64,000 nt of DNA from Cricetomys ansorgei (GCA_026225945.1 JAMJFZ010000289.1:1357001-1421000); one strand, 5' to 3'. Shown: positions 37,048-50,567, counted from the stretch's first letter. The notes: generated from the letters alone by a model not told the origin. Numbers and translations: made by a program.

Positions 37048-38549
37048 CCAAATGCCACGATGTTTTGTGAATTGCTGCTTCTACTGGTTATTTTGTAGAC
37101 TGTTTTCAATGCATGCAGTGAATTTTTAGCTTTAAAATTCAGTGCTTTGGGCTGTTGCCATCTTCTGAATTGAACTACCCTCTAGCTAGAGCAGTATTTT
37201 CTAATAAATAAGGGATTGTTTCTGGTGAGACATAATAAAGCACTCAGCTGTTTTTGTCTTAGCAGTCCTAGCTGATATCTAGGAGTAGCCCCCCACCCTC
37301 GCTGCGCCCCACTGTGAACTTTCACATAGAGCGTGGAGAAGTACTTATGAGTGTTTAGAATCAAACATGTAGAGAGGAAGGCAGATCAATGAAAGGATGG
37401 ATGACTGAATACAGACGCTCCAGACACTGGGGATATTACTCTTAATTAAAACAAAGAAGGCAAAGTCTTTCCAAAAGAAGATAATTGGTGCTAAAATTGC
37501 AATGCGTGTTTCTTAGCAAATATTTTCACCTTAGTTAGTTCATTTAAGTCATCATAACCTCCTGACCTCAGTAGATAAGAGTTTTGCCTTGGGTTTTAAC
37601 CCTCTCATGTGAGCGTGAGCAGGCCCATGCTCCCTCTGTAATGTGTAAAATGCATCGTTCCATTTCCTCCTTCCGATGCCAAGGCCCCACTCTCAGTTCA
37701 ACTTACATCCTAGGTCATCATGAAAACAGCTCTCCAGGGTTTCTGTGTCCCTCATTTGTGTTCTTGCACCCGTGGTTAGTATCTAGGATGTCTGCTCCCC
37801 CACAGATAACCTCCTTGATAAAACTCCTTCAGATGCTCTGCTGTTGAGTTTTACAAGAATAGTGCTTGGCAAATTGTTTCTACTGACAAGTCTATCGCCC
37901 TCAGTGAATTCTGAACACCTTAGGATTCTTATTGCATTCTTTCTTTCCTAAGCCTCTCTTTACTAAGGTACCTGAGCCTGGCCACAGATAGTACTTAGCC
38001 GTGCTCAAGTCTTGTGAAATGGAGGCTTAGACCACACACGTTAAACAGCATGTGGCTGGTGGATGTAGTGTGATCCCCGTGCTCAGTGCCTGACCTCAGC
38101 CAGAAAAGGCAAGTATTTCTGTGGAGACATGGCTTGTAGGCAGACTGCACCCCAGTCAGGACCATGAAGGAGGGAGCTGACTGAAAAGGGTGGGGCTAAG
38201 AAAGTCACCGATTTGAAATCCAGGCTCGGAGTTTTTCTTCTCCCAGTCTGATGAACTGTTGAGGAGTCTTGTTCACTCTTTTGTGTTTTTATTTACTGAC
38301 CTGTAAAGAGTGTGCCATAATCTAGCCAGGCTTTATACAATTTCAAAAGAAAGGCCACCCTGGTGAGATAACATTGGAAAAGGTGCAAAAACAGAAACAA
38401 CAACGACGACAAAGATGTCCTACAGTTGTGAATATCTTCAGATCTCACTGGGTGTTTCTGCTTCTGTTGTGATGATTTTTATGGCGTGGAAGAAGTAGCA
38501 CATTCTGAAAACGCGGCTACTTGTTGCAAAAGATGAACTAGGCCTGGAG

Positions 38550-38650
38550 TGGCACGACTGTGAGCCATTGTGTGGGTTCTGAGAATCGAACCCAGGTCTC
38601 TCTGGCAGAGCAGCCACTTCTCATCATTGCTGAGCCACCTCTCCAGCTCC
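38550..38650 (-). mobile_element. B2 SINE head fragment (antisense)
   Basis: 'gtgtgggttctgagaatcga', 'acccaggtctctctggcag', then 'cattgctgagccacctctcc' 'agctcc' is the reverse complement of the B2 head. The tail portion is missing. Confidence 0.85.
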
Positions 38651-39946
38651 TGTAGGGTCGTTCTCGTATGGCTTCTTTAATTCAGCACGGCCACTTTGGT
38701 GTTCACTCCTGCGGTGGCACACATTCCTTTTTATTGTTGGGCAGTTTTTTTTTTTTTTTCATTATGTGTTGATGTACTGTATAGCATGGGAATTAAAGGT
38801 TGATGTTCATGCTTTTCATATAGATATCCAATTGATTATACACATTCATTGAGAAGGCCTTTTTTTTCTTTGAATTGCCCAGCCATCCTTATCAGTGATC
38901 AATAGCTGTAAGTGCATGTTTGCTTATGGTCCATCTCATGGACCTGTATGTCTCTCTTTTGCCAATGCCAAAGTATCTTCTTGATTATTTTAAAGTAAGT
39001 TTTTAGAATATGCTTTGTAAAATTACTTTTTAGTCTTTTTTAATTTTCTTATTCATTTTAGAAGCAGATTGTCAAACTGTAAATAGTTAAAAACTTAAAA
39101 ACATTTTTAAAGCCAGCTACAGTTTTGAGCGAGGGTGATAAAATTTGAAGACAGATCCTTTGAGGTATCCAGCAAAATACTAATCCTTAGCTATCGGATG
39201 GACAGCTCATATTTCAGCCTTAACTTCTGATTCAGCTCCTTGCAACCTCTTACTAAAACTTCCACAGAGACTCGTAAAATGATGAAAATGTTTCTAACTA
39301 AATTGAAATGGAGAGCAAAGGCTAGCCTCGAGCTTGGCCTCGAGTTGAGTTGAATCATCATGTAACTAGCATGTGCAGGCTGGTTTTAAAAATCTGTGTT
39401 TTCTGAATTTTTTATTTCAGCAGAGAGATCACAGCGTTGATTCTTCGAGACAGTGATGACCTGCCCTGCTGTCATCTGCCAGGGACAGAGATTGTTCTAT
39501 ATCGTATAAAACTGTGTCAGTCTGGAGACTAGCAGGGCTAGGAAGTAGGAGACAGGGAGAGAGTGGAGTATAAAAGACCTGCGGCTGTCCTGTCGAGTTC
39601 TCTGGGTGTGTCCTCCAAATGTCCCCACTCTAGTTTCACTAGGTTACCTCCCAGGACAGGCTCCTTTCTAAGTGTAGTCCTCCATCCCAGAAGATTCCTC
39701 TTCATAGTCACCTGGTAGAGTCTCAACTAGCTCTGTGATGGGAAGGGAGAGAGCGGAACCCAACTCCTTGTCTTAGAGTCTCTGGAGCTACTCTTGACAA
39801 CTTTGATGAATACTAATTACTAATACTAGTTACTGATACGTCACTGCCCTTCTCAATAATTATTTGCCAGCTTGAAGTACTTGCACACATTTTTTTTTTT
39901 TAATTTACCTTCATCCTAAATCTCTGGGTTTCGTGCTTTTGTGGAG

Positions 39947-40022
39947 CCAGGAAGTTTAAGTATTTAAAGTCATCATCATTATCACCAGGAAGCTTAAGTA
40001 TTTAAAGTCATCATCATCATCA
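39947..40022. repeat. 38-bp tandem duplication
   Basis: Two adjacent 38-bp units start ccaggaag and end in a TCA repeat. They differ at two positions (t/c in aagtttaag versus aagcttaag, and t/c in the TCA tract). Confidence 0.95.
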
Positions 40023-40059
40023 TCAATAACAAATGGGAAAACCTGCTTTGTAGGCTGAA

Positions 40060-40145
40060 GTAGAGTCTGAAGTACTAGGCACAAAGCCTGGTGTATAGTT
40101 AATACTCAATAAATGATAACTATTATTTGCGTCTTCATCATCATC
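40060..40145 (+). mobile_element. MIR 3'-end remnant
   Basis: 'aggcacaaagcctggtgtat' then 'agttaatactcaataaatga' 'taactattattt' closely follows the MIR 3' end (gcctggcacatagtaggcgctcaataaatg). Confidence 0.6.
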
Positions 40146-41058
40146 ATTGTTAGTTTCTTCTGAAGTTGAGTAATCTTTGCAGAGTCACTAGGCAAGGAGA
40201 CAAGACTCCAGATCCCATTCCGCCTATTCCACAGCCTTAGGCTCAGCCCAGATTCCGGACTTCACTTACGCAGCCAACAGCAAGCCACATACTTCACCAG
40301 GTCCAAACCCAAAGTCTGCATAAGATTAAATGAAAACAACCACATTAATGGGCCCTTGATGCAAAAGGAAAGGATATATTAGTACCATCTATAAAAGTAT
40401 GTCTTTGAACATAAGGAACTAGGGAAAAAGAAAAAGGAATTTATTCAGAAGGAAAGACTTGGTTGATAAATGAACCAAAAAAAATACTAAACATAGAACC
40501 ATGTAAGATGGAAAAAAAAATAGTAAAAAGTTGTTTTCATGCTATTAAAATCTATAACAGAGAAGTAAGTACTCAGCCTGTGGAAATAATCAACACAGGA
40601 AAAAAAAAGCAGAGGAAAAGTTTAAATAACTGAAGAGAGAAGATGAGAAAACTCTGTGCTAGTTTATATCACCTTTGTAGAAAAATCAGAGCATTCAGAA
40701 GCAAAATAGACTTGAAGACAAATGAAGAAAATTTGTATCAGCTAAAAACGATCAAAATTTGTGGGTCAAAAAAGCTAACTATAGCCAGCGTACAGTCATG
40801 AAAGAGATTAGCAACTAAATAGATTCAGTGGAAATGTTTATATATCAAAGCTGAGGCAGAAAATCTTTTGATCATCCTAAATGAATAAGAAGTTATCTGC
40901 ATATTTCCATTTTTCAACATGAAATGCTAGAAGATAGTCAGAGGATATTTAAAATTACAAGAAGAAAACTTTTCCATTGAAGTTTCACATTCAAAGGCCA
41001 CAGAAGTGAATTCTTTTTTATTTATGGCCTCAAAAATATTATCTCTTATTTTCTTTAA

Positions 41059-41073
41059 TCCCCCCCCCCCCCG
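41059..41073. repeat. poly-C tract
   Basis: A run of about 14 C in AT-rich sequence. Confidence 0.85.
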
Positions 41074-42776
41074 AAAACCCATTCCCACTGACAATAACTC
41101 AAAATTTTTGGAAAACAAATGATCAGGGCAGCAGTAAAGATAACTAAAAACAATGTTTAGTTCCTTTATATACAAGTATAAAGGCTGATCATGGGCTTGG
41201 TAGGAAATAGAGTTGTACTTGGTAATTATTGTAGACAATATTACAAACATAAATGCCAATAGGAAGATTATGTATTTCTGAACAGAATCATATTATGGTT
41301 ATAGATTCCAAGTTATCTATCTAAAATTGTGACAAAGTTATACAGATCGTAAAGTATGCCTTCCTAATCATTTTGAAGGATACAATTTAGTAGTGATGAA
41401 TGCATTTCTACCACCACACTAGCAGTCTGAAGAACTTGGCCATTTTGTAAATCTACACTCTACCCATTAAGTAGCTCCGCAATGCCCCCTCCCGAGCCCC
41501 GACAACTCCTTTACTCTGCTGATCAATCTGACCCCTCTACATAACTCGTGTATGTGAAGCCATATAGCCTTTGTCTTTTTGCAGTTGGCTTATTTCCAGA
41601 CTGCATTTTTAAGAACTGAAAATAGGAGGAGCCTATTTGGGGCCGTGGGGGTGGGGGTCAGAAACAAGGAAAGGCAGGCAGACTTGCTGTCTCTTTGTAA
41701 TTTGCTGATGGGTTTTGCTAGTCTTTATTGTTAGCTTTGATCACTGTTTTTGCTTAGATTTGAGATTCAGTAAACCAGCTTTGGGCTGTGAAGTGAATTG
41801 TCAGAGTCTTGATGTGGCCATGTGAGTGTTTATCCCTTGCCACAGGACAAAATTTTCTGATAATGGATTGTACTCAGTCATGGGCCTTAATGGTAAAGCT
41901 GTGCTTGTCATCTGGACAGCACCACCCTGTCCAGTTGAGGATGCTTTTGTTGGGGTTTATGGGGTTGCTCTTGTCCTTGTTTGGGGTTCATGAAGGAGGT
42001 GAAATGTCTTAAGTCTGCTGGTCTCAGAAAAGAATCATAAGACACCTTAGTATTCAGGATGTTTGTCATCATTTCCTAAGGCCTGGGATAGTGTAAACAT
42101 CAGCAAAACTCAATATCCAGCTGTGCACCCATCTGGACCTGTTGTTATTTAAGGTGGTTGGTTGTTCAGTCACCTCTCTGTTCTGTTCTGGAGTGGCCAT
42201 GTTCTGAAGTCCACTTGAATCACCCACAGATTCTGATTCCCAGGCCAGAGTGGAGCCCACCATTCTGCAGTAGCATAGGCTCCAATACGCACCAGGGCTT
42301 TGCTTTCTGCTATTTGGTTCATTACTAACATAGCGGTTCCGAAACTGTTCCACATTTGAATCTCTTGTGGGGAACGTAACACTCTCTCCTGTCCAGGTCT
42401 TACCCCAAAGGAATTAAGTCAGAATAATTGAGGTTGGAATCCAAGCATTCATTGGTTTTAAGATCCACAGGTGGTTCCAGTGTTGAGCAAATTGTGGGAA
42501 ACTCTGCACTCGGATAATTGGTCTATTTCAGGGTTTCCAATTCTTTGTGATTTTGGTTACTTTTATTTTACCAAGTAATTGCTCATTTGAGCTTTCAGAG
42601 CTGCGGTCAGTTTTATGTGCACTCCTCTCCTACTCCTTTTGGTTTCTATGACTGTGTCTCCTTGCTGCTTGGCGTGTTTCCTCGCTCTTCTCAGCCAGCC
42701 TTGCAAAAAGGCTTTCTGTTCTTTTGAAGCAAGTCTTTTTGTTTCCCCCCTTTATTTATCACCTCCATATTTCTCT

Positions 42777-42974
42777 TTAAAAATTTTTTTATCTCATACA
42801 TATGGATATTTTGCCTGCATGCAAATCTGTGTAAATGTGTTTGTGTGTCCGGTGCCTAAGGAAGGTACGGATTTCCTGAAACTGGAATTATAGACAGCTA
42901 TGAACTGCCATGTGGGCACCGGGAATAGAATCTGGGTAGAGTAGCAAGTCCTTCAGTACTGAGCTATCTCACCC
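42777..42974 (-). mobile_element. B2/B3-family SINE (antisense)
   Basis: 'attttgcctgcatgcaaatc', 'tggaattatagacagctatg', 'gccatgtgggcaccgggaat' and 'ttcagtactgagctatctc' read as a diverged reverse B2. A CT-rich simple tract follows (42975-43016). Confidence 0.75.
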
Positions 42975-43909
42975 TGTCTCTCATTCTCGCTCTCTCCCTC
43001 TGTCTCTCTCTCTTTTTCAAATCTATACATTTCGGCTTTTATCATTAATTTCACTATTTTGAAACTATCAGCTCTTTATTCTTAGCAGCTGTATCATCAA
43101 TACCATCAGCGCATGGATGGTGGACTATTGATACTTCCACCTATCAGAGCTCATGCTGAACAATGGCTTTGGGTTATAAAAGTAGATTCGCCCTTGCACT
43201 GGTCTTTGTGTCTTGTTTTACAAGTTCAATAACATCATTTAGAAATGCTATTTAATCCCATTACAGTGTTTTCTTTTCCTTAGACTGATTTTCTGTTCTT
43301 GTTCTAATGGTAAAGAATTGTTTCTGCTTTCTTTTTCTCTTCGTTGCTTCCTGCATAGTTTGTAATTTCCCTTTTGGCTTTCTCTGTGGTCCATTTATTT
43401 TCTTAATTCCAAGGTATTTCAGAACATTCACTCATTTCTATATTTATTATCAATTTTATTTCTCAAAGATGAAACAATATGACCTAAAGAAGCCCCTACT
43501 TTTAAGGATTTGCTAAAGTTACCTCTGTAGTGGAGGACATGATCAACTTATTTTGAAGCTTGGTGGGTGTAGCAATACAGAGCAATTTGCATATATTTGC
43601 ATGATAGTCTGATTAATAGAGATGCTAATTTCCAGACAAGCTGTACTAAAATTCTCAGTTTCTGATGCCTCCAGTGATTATACTTTTATCCACTTTCCGT
43701 ATTTTAGTAGTTGTTTTATGCATCTCTTCCAGTATTATTATGATGTGAATTGTTAAATTACATTTATTGTAGTTATTAATATATTTTACTTTGTGCCTTC
43801 TGTGTTCTTTATATTTATTACAAGTTTTCAGGTCCCATTTATTTTAACACCAGATGACATTCCTCTTCTGTCTTCTGTTCACTTTATAATTTAAATATTT
43901 ATGACTATC

Positions 43910-44043
43910 ACTGTGTGTGTGTGCACCTCTGTTCTTGTGAGTCGGTCCTCTCCTTCCCTGTGAGCTCTGGGGATCCAGCTCAGGTGACTGTCGGGCCTTG
44001 GTGGTAAGTGCTTCTTTCTGTGCACTGAGCCATCTCACGGGCC
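43910..44043 (-). mobile_element. B3-family SINE fragment (antisense)
   Basis: It begins with a (GT)n tail and has 'ctctggggatccagctcagg', 'gggccttggtggtaagtgc' and 'cactgagccatctcacgggc'. Confidence 0.7.
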
Positions 44044-44157
44044 TCATGTGTGTTCAGAGAAGAGGAATATGGAGTGCAGAGAACTGCTTAGCAGTTCATA
44101 GTAAGTGATGAGAGTCACCACTGCAGAACTAAGTTTTGGTGTGTAGAGAGAAGCGTA

Positions 44158-44185
44158 TCTTCCACATCTCTATAGATGTGGAAGA
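44158..44185. repeat. Perfect 12-bp inverted repeat, 4-nt loop
   Basis: TCTTCCACATCT (44158-44169) and AGATGTGGAAGA (44174-44185) flank loop CTAT. The stem is perfect and does not lie in a recognised SINE. Confidence 0.9.
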
Positions 44186-44410
44186 GAATAAGAGAAAACA
44201 GGGAATAAGTACACATAAGTACACTGTCGATGTTATACCATCCAAATCAAGGAGTGTATTAGCAACCATAAAATATCTGTTTCGAAAAGGTGAACATTTT
44301 CTAGGTGTGAATATTAAATTGAACATTTAAGTTCTGACTCCTTGTTTCAATTGCTGTTGGGGACTCAGAATTGATATTAAAGGATAAACTTAATTCTAAA
44401 TTAATATTAG

Positions 44411-44494
44411 CAGGGTAGGGAATAGCTCAGTGGTATGAAACTTTTGTAGCATGCCTAAAGCCCTGGGTTTAATTCTCTAGTGCCAGAAAAAATT
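44411..44494 (+). mobile_element. ID/B4-like SINE (sense)
   Basis: 'gggaatagctcagtggtatg', 'gtagcatgcctaaagccctg' and 'ggtttaattctctagtgcca' form a tRNA-Ala-derived ID core with an A-rich end. Confidence 0.75.
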
Positions 44495-45205
44495 AATATC
44501 AAAATGTTAGGATATTAATCTTGACTGTAGGCTGAGATTCAACTTTAATGCAAAAAGCATCTTTGTAATGATTTATAGTTCTGTTTAATAATCACCCCTT
44601 TCAGCATTAGCCGTGGGAACTTCAAATCGGTTGAGTAGATAAAGTTAGGCCCGTATCATACATAGTTCTGAATGTAAACATCTTCTCATAAGTAGAAAGC
44701 AAGCTGGTGTTGTCGAGAAACAGACACAGGCTGGAAGATGATTTCACTGGCAAGTTTCCCCAAACTTGTAAAAAGCTTCTGTGAAGCCATGCTTAGTTTT
44801 GTCTTCCGATCCATTTTGCCATGCGACCCCATCACTCCGGTATGGTAATTTCACAGGAACAAGTTGCTACAGTACTTTTCCAAGCACGCACAGAAAACTC
44901 GGAGGGCACAGTCTTCCGTAATGAACTCTGATCACGGTTCTAATACCATAAAGCATCAGTGAACTGTGTAAGGGAAAAATGGATCTCTTATAATGATTTA
45001 ATAATAGCCAAAAGCCATTATAACCAGAGAAAAATTTAAAGTGGGGAAAACAGATATTAGTATTTTTTTTCATATGACAAGAAAAATATTCATAAACTGT
45101 CTTTAAATGTGACAGTAATAGTCAGTATCAAATTTTTCTGTTACCACAGCACTATGTCACATATTTTCAGTGTTTGGTTTTTGTCAATGATAACATTGAC
45201 AAATG

Positions 45206-45227
45206 TTCTTTTTTTTTTTTTTTTTTC
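45206..45227. repeat. poly-T tract
   Basis: A run of about 18 T. An A/C-rich stretch follows at 45280-45300. Confidence 0.8.
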
Positions 45228-45464
45228 TTGAAAGCTCTATTTTTAAAAGTCCTTGACAATGAAATAAAACATGTATCTGGCAAAAACAAACAAAAAAACC
45301 CAAACCTGACCAACTCACCACGGTTAAAGACGAGCCATTTCTAGTGGGCCACACGGGTGGTGGGTGGCCAGCCCGTAGCTCACTCAGGAAATCTTAACTG
45401 AACAGAAGCCTTCATAGAAAGCAGCTGGACGATTCTGACCAAGAGCTTTGGGAGGGAGCGTGTT

Positions 45465-45850
45465 CTTTGACCTAGTAATCCTGCTTCTGAGAACCACAGC
45501 TGAAGGAAATCATGAGAATTGCTGACAAAGATGTGTATATGAGGATCTTAATGGTGGTGCTGTTTATAGTATTTGTTAAAAATGGGAAATAACCTAAAAT
45601 GCCAAACAGTAAGAGAATGGTCAAACACATGGCCATATCCAGTATGCAGAGTAGTCATAGAAACCATGCCTCTGAAACAGGGAAAGACAAGACATCAGAA
45701 GGAGAATATCAGTGTATGGGGTTTGTTTAAATAAAAATCATTTTAACTCTATAAAACCACATAATTATATGTATTAGGCACACAGGAAAAACTTGTAAGA
45801 ACTGTAAGGGAATACTAAAAATATATGAAAATTTATTCAGCACCATCAGA
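45465..45850 (+). mobile_element. Old L1 3'-end remnant
   Basis: 'gacctagtaatcctgcttct', 'gggaaataacctaaaatgcc', 'agtaagagaatggtcaaaca' and 'catggccatatccagtatgc' follow the familiar L1 ORF2 3'-end order (…cctaaatgtccatcaa…agaatggataaa…). It is highly diverged, with no open frame. Confidence 0.5.
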
Positions 45851-47849
45851 GTCCATAAATCCTTGGAATTTTCCAATACTTGGTCACTTAAATCTTCCTC
45901 TTAGGAACTGGCATTTCATATTGAAAGACAAACTATTCTAGATGTTAGAATGTTTTCATGGCTATAGATTGAGACTTAGTCTCCACTCATTATCCGTTTC
46001 CAGCTTCAATCATGGGTGGCTCTGGTCAGCTTCGGGAGGCTAAAAGTACAGCTGTGTACCTAACACCTCTGCTAGAAGAGCACCAGTAGCTTAGTTGTGG
46101 TCTGCGACGTCGTGAGACTGGCAAGGGGCTAGTGTGAGATAATTTCCCTGTGTCCCCTTGGCACCCATAAACAGAGAGTCAAGTCATCTCGTTCTGTTGG
46201 AGGAAGCCAACTATTAGACTCAAAGGCTAGGTGGCACCTGGCACCGTGTCTTGTGCCATCATCGCATCTTCGGAAGACCACCGCAAGAAAAGTAGCACGG
46301 GACAACAAAGACAGAAGAGAGTAGAGCCTGAGTGGCTCCAGAGGGCCTTTGGCAAAGCTTCATTGTCTTTGTTGGGTTTTTGTTTTTAACCCAAAGTGAG
46401 AATTCTCCTGTCGGTGGTGGTGTTTAGACCCAACAAGAAGCTTTCTGTCTCTGGAGAGGGGAGATCCCTCATCTCTAAAATAATGGCAATACTAAATTAC
46501 GGCTCTCGACAAGTTGTGGCTTTGATGGTTTTAGCATAGCACTGGCCATGTGCTGGCTAATAGGGACAGTGCAGCCTCACGTTGCTCTTTAGGACTTTTC
46601 TTATTGGCCAGCAAATCTGTTTATGGAGCCAAGAAACAGCTCCTGGAATTATTCAGAATAAGTCTAATCTACCATCTATATTAACAGTCCTTCAAATGCT
46701 TGAAGACAGCTCTCATGAATTTAATAACTGCTTTCCCTGTGGCTTTTTTTTTTTTAATTTCAAGAATAGAACACAGTAGACCATAAAAATGAGTGTTATC
46801 ATTCTTCTCTTGGATTTCCTATGTAAATGTTGCTTAACATTTAAATGGTGCTGATTATAATTTGAGATATTAACAGATATGCCATTGTGTCCCTTCTGTC
46901 ATTGTTTGTAAAGGAGGTTAAACACTGTATTAACTTCTGAGTAGTGATTTACTGTTGTTTTGTTAGAGAAAAATAAAAAAGAAGTAAAATAATATAATTT
47001 GATATTGCCTTTGAGACTTTTCTGTTTGTGGAGCTCTTTATTTCCCACTCATTTTTTTTTTTCCTTAAAGAGCATAGATGTATGTAAATACAGCATCACG
47101 CAAATGCGGAGTTGTGCTTTCTTCCTGGCTCACACTGTTGTGTAATATTGCTCTATAACCATTAAGCAGCTGCTCTGCCTCAAAGACGGGCACATTTCCT
47201 TTGGTACATGAAGGGAATTCACTCTGAATCTCTCCAAATTACTTGAAGATATCTGGCCTTTGCATTAGCTGTTGGGATTTACAGCGGACTGTGGGACGTG
47301 GGAAACCGTGTTTCTGTAAAGTCTCCGCAGCCCGGAGGCCACAATGGGTTTTATGGCCTCAGCAGTACTCTGCTGTTTTGCTGAATCTCTGACTATGTTA
47401 TGGCAGGGTTCTAGACCCACTGTGAGAAAGATCCTTCCCAGTTATTTGCCCAAGTATCTGTCTCCTGTCTACTTGAGCCTGCTCTATTAGTCGTCAAGTG
47501 CAACGCCATCCATTCTTTCCTGTGTCTGACTTAGGTAACTCTCGTGCATTGCAACAGCTGTGTCATGTGCAAAACCACACAAGGTACCACTGCAAAACCC
47601 AGTGACCCCTCCCCTGGTCCTACCCACCATCAGCCTTCAGGCTCGTGGTCAGGCATGATTGCTGCTCTCAGATCTCTCTATGTGCTATGCAGGAGCAGAG
47701 CCCAGTGGCTGCTGTGGACTTATATCAACTGGCTTCTATATATTTTCATTGTTTTTCAAAAGCAAATGTTTCATTTTTGTTTGTAGATTTTAATTTCTTG
47801 TCATCACGGAATCATCATCATTTTGTGTTTGACTGCCTATCTTCCTGCA

Positions 47850-47862
47850 AAAAAAAAAAAAT
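47850..47862. repeat. poly-A tract
   Basis: A short A run of about 13 bases. Confidence 0.6.
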
Positions 47863-48090
47863 TAGCCTTGAGGTGGTTCATCCTTCACCTGTAATTAGTG
47901 TCCCTACACCACCTGTCTTAATCCATGTGACACAGAAGCACGTGGAAGCTAACTACTCAGTGGTTATAATGATGAGATGAACTTAAGATGATACCTACAT
48001 TTTGAGATGCTGTGTATTACGTGTGATACAGTTCATGTGGATGTACTGACATGTTCAACAATTATACTTTTACTCATTCATCAATTTTAA

Positions 48091-48092
<2 letters not shown>

Positions 48093-48123
<31 letters not shown>

Positions 48124-48306
48124 TGTGCATGCGCACATGCTCAGGCATGCACACACGAGAACGTGAGCCCACGTGTACCTGTCAATGTTAGGGGACAACT
48201 TGGGAGAGTTGGTTCTCTCCTTCCACTCTGTGGGTCCTGGGGGTGAGACTCGTGTTGTCAGACTTGGTGACAAGTGACTTTACCTACTGAGCCAACTAAA
48301 TGGCCC
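48093..48306 (-). mobile_element. (TG)n tail and B3-family SINE (antisense)
   Basis: About fifteen TG dinucleotides (48093-48122) lead into 'gtcaatgttaggggacaact', 'tccttccactctgtgggtcc' and 'ctttacctactgagccaact', the reverse of a B3 element. Confidence 0.8.
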
Positions 48307-49235
48307 TCCCTCATAAATTTATTTTGCAAGCATCATTTTTATGCTCCTATTTGAACCCTTTGGTTATTAATTTGTACTAGAGGTCCAAAGTTACACATTA
48401 AAATAAAACAAGACCAGGACTAGGATCTGATGCTAATTCTTACTTTTCCAATTTTATTCCAAAGTCCAACCCTTTGACGCTGTAGCATGTTGTCCACTGA
48501 TGAACTGGGCCACATTCATAGCTATTTGGGACCCATGTGCTGCAGCGTGGACATGCCCGTAACAAGCCCCTCAGCAAACAAGTTCGAGAGCGATGGAGCC
48601 GGTACAGTTACCCCGGCATCTTACATCAGCTGTGGCTATCTTATCGTAAGATTTATAAGCTGTCAGTTTATGATCCTGGTTTGAAAAGCTGAATTTTAAA
48701 ATGCTATACTGTGTCCATTTAGTAGTTACGCTATAGATAGGCCATGAGTCAGTTGCCCAGGGAGGTTCGGTGAAAAACAAAACCTAGTCACTCCCCTAAA
48801 TAAAGGAACCGATAATCCAACAAAGAACTTAATACTTGAAAACAAATATCTTGGAGAATCTGAACGTGTAAAGTGTAAAATTAGGACTAAGTAGGTGTGA
48901 TGGGAGCACAGAGGTTAGAGGTTATGTTTGACCAGAGCGGGTCAGAGGAAACGGAGGGTGGGGGGAGAGGAAGGTTCGTCAGAGCAAGTCGTCACGCAGC
49001 AGGACATTGAGGGTTGAAGGTAGCACGCACAGAGAGTGGGCCTCCCAGCCTGGAGAGGCTGCAGAGTAAAACAGTGTATGGCTTGCAGAGAAGCTAAATA
49101 ACTGCTTGACACATTAAATACATTTACCATCTATAAAATAAAGCCAGCCTTTGAAGCCATCCAAACAACAAAACCTACAGTGGTCTAGAACAGTAAACCA
49201 TCTTTGTTCCCACCCAGGCAAATGGAATCAGTTGT

Positions 49236-49257
49236 CTTTTTTTTTTTTTTTTTTTTG
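49236..49257. repeat. poly-T tract
   Basis: A run of about 20 T with no attached SINE. Confidence 0.8.
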
Positions 49258-49410
49258 CATTTATGACTTTTAAAACCCTATAGTGTACTGATGCACAGGC
49301 ATTTCTCAGTAATCTCTGAAACAAATTCAACCTACTGAAGAATTCAGTGCCCAAGCAGTTTCTTAAAATAGAAGTACATCAGCTAGGGACAATTTGTTAT
49401 TTTAATAGAA

Positions 49411-49452
49411 ATATATATGTATGTATGTATGTGTACACACACACACATATAT
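49411..49452. repeat. AT/GTAT/CA compound microsatellite
   Basis: atatatat, then (gtat)n, then (ca)n, then atatat in sequence. Confidence 0.85.
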
Positions 49453-49766
49453 TTTTCCCCCCAGAGTACTGACGAAATTTGAGACTTGGGCTTTATCATC
49501 CTAGGAGACACTGTACTTCCTTTTTGCCTTTTCAGCTTTTCTAAAAGGGTTGAGTGTGAAGCCACCTTCACACCTGCATGGCTCCTCCCATCACTGCAGC
49601 AATTAGCTCTTAGGCACTCTGGGCGGCTGGATTCTCTATGTAAAATTTTACGGCTTCTGTGAGGCTGTTTGGAGTTTACAGGGCACAGTGCAGCACAGCT
49701 CAGGCTGCGGCTCTGCTGGCTGTTGTCAACGGAGTGTTCATATCTAGCTAGTGTTTACCATTGTTT

Positions 49767-49858
49767 TGGGACAGGGTCTCACTTTGTCACAACTCGCAGA
49801 GAATCTTCTGCTTCCGTCTCCTGCGTGCTAGAATTCTCGGTTAACTCCGGCAGGCGTG
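49767..49858 (-). mobile_element. Old B1-like (proto-B1) fragment (antisense)
   Basis: 'ttgggacagggtctcacttt' and 'gcttccgtctcctgcgtgct' 'agaattctcggttaac' resemble a reverse 7SL-derived SINE. The central part is truncated. Confidence 0.5.
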
Positions 49859-49892
49859 GTTGCTTCTACTCTGGGTTTAAAGTTTTATCTTA

Positions 49893-49990
49893 CCTTGTAT
49901 TGATAAAAACTCTATGAGGTAGTTGATTTTTCTCTCATTTATAGACAAGGAACCCGAAACAAAATAAGGTCTACTAGTGTGGCCAACCTC
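49893..49990 (-). mobile_element. MIR remnant (antisense)
   Basis: 'aactctatgaggtagttgat', 'tttatagacaaggaacccga' and 'aaggtctactagtgtggcc' align in order with the MIR core in this orientation. Confidence 0.5.
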
Positions 49991-50549
49991 CCTTGACTGG
50001 CAAATTGTGGCCAGGGTTTCCCTCCCTGATCTGCGGCTCACCACTCTTGTGTCATCTCCCTGTATTGAATCTGATCTGCAGTCAGCTAGGAAGCTTTGTT
50101 TGAAATCCAGTCTAGTCACAGGTTCTGAGACTCTGGGGTGTTTCGGTCTAGAAGTAACTTCAACTGTGAGCATTTCTGTCTTTTATCTTTTCCTTGGGGC
50201 GGCTTGGAGTCAGGTATTCACAGTCTTCTCGCCCTCATTACGCTACTGATAGAAATAAGAATTGTAACACTTTCGGACACCATGCGATGAGTTCCTAAGC
50301 AGGCTACCTGCAGGTCTTGCAAGGACCTGACCTGTGGTCTGTAACCCCCATAGACCCTGTGCCTAGATGTGGACCCTGGAGGCCTGGATTCACTGTCATT
50401 CACTGCATAAATGTCTAGTTATTGGAAAAAAAGGGGTATGTGGGAATCCAGTCATAAGAAGAGCAAGGAAAACATTGACAGTGGGCAAAGAAAACTGAAG
50501 GTTCACAGATGTAGGTTGATGCAAAGAGGTGTTCTCTGTGTCAAAGACT

Positions 50550-50567
50550 TTAATTTTTTTTTTTTTT
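50550..50567. repeat. poly-T tract
   Basis: A short run of about 15 T, 520 bp upstream of exon 4. Confidence 0.7.
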
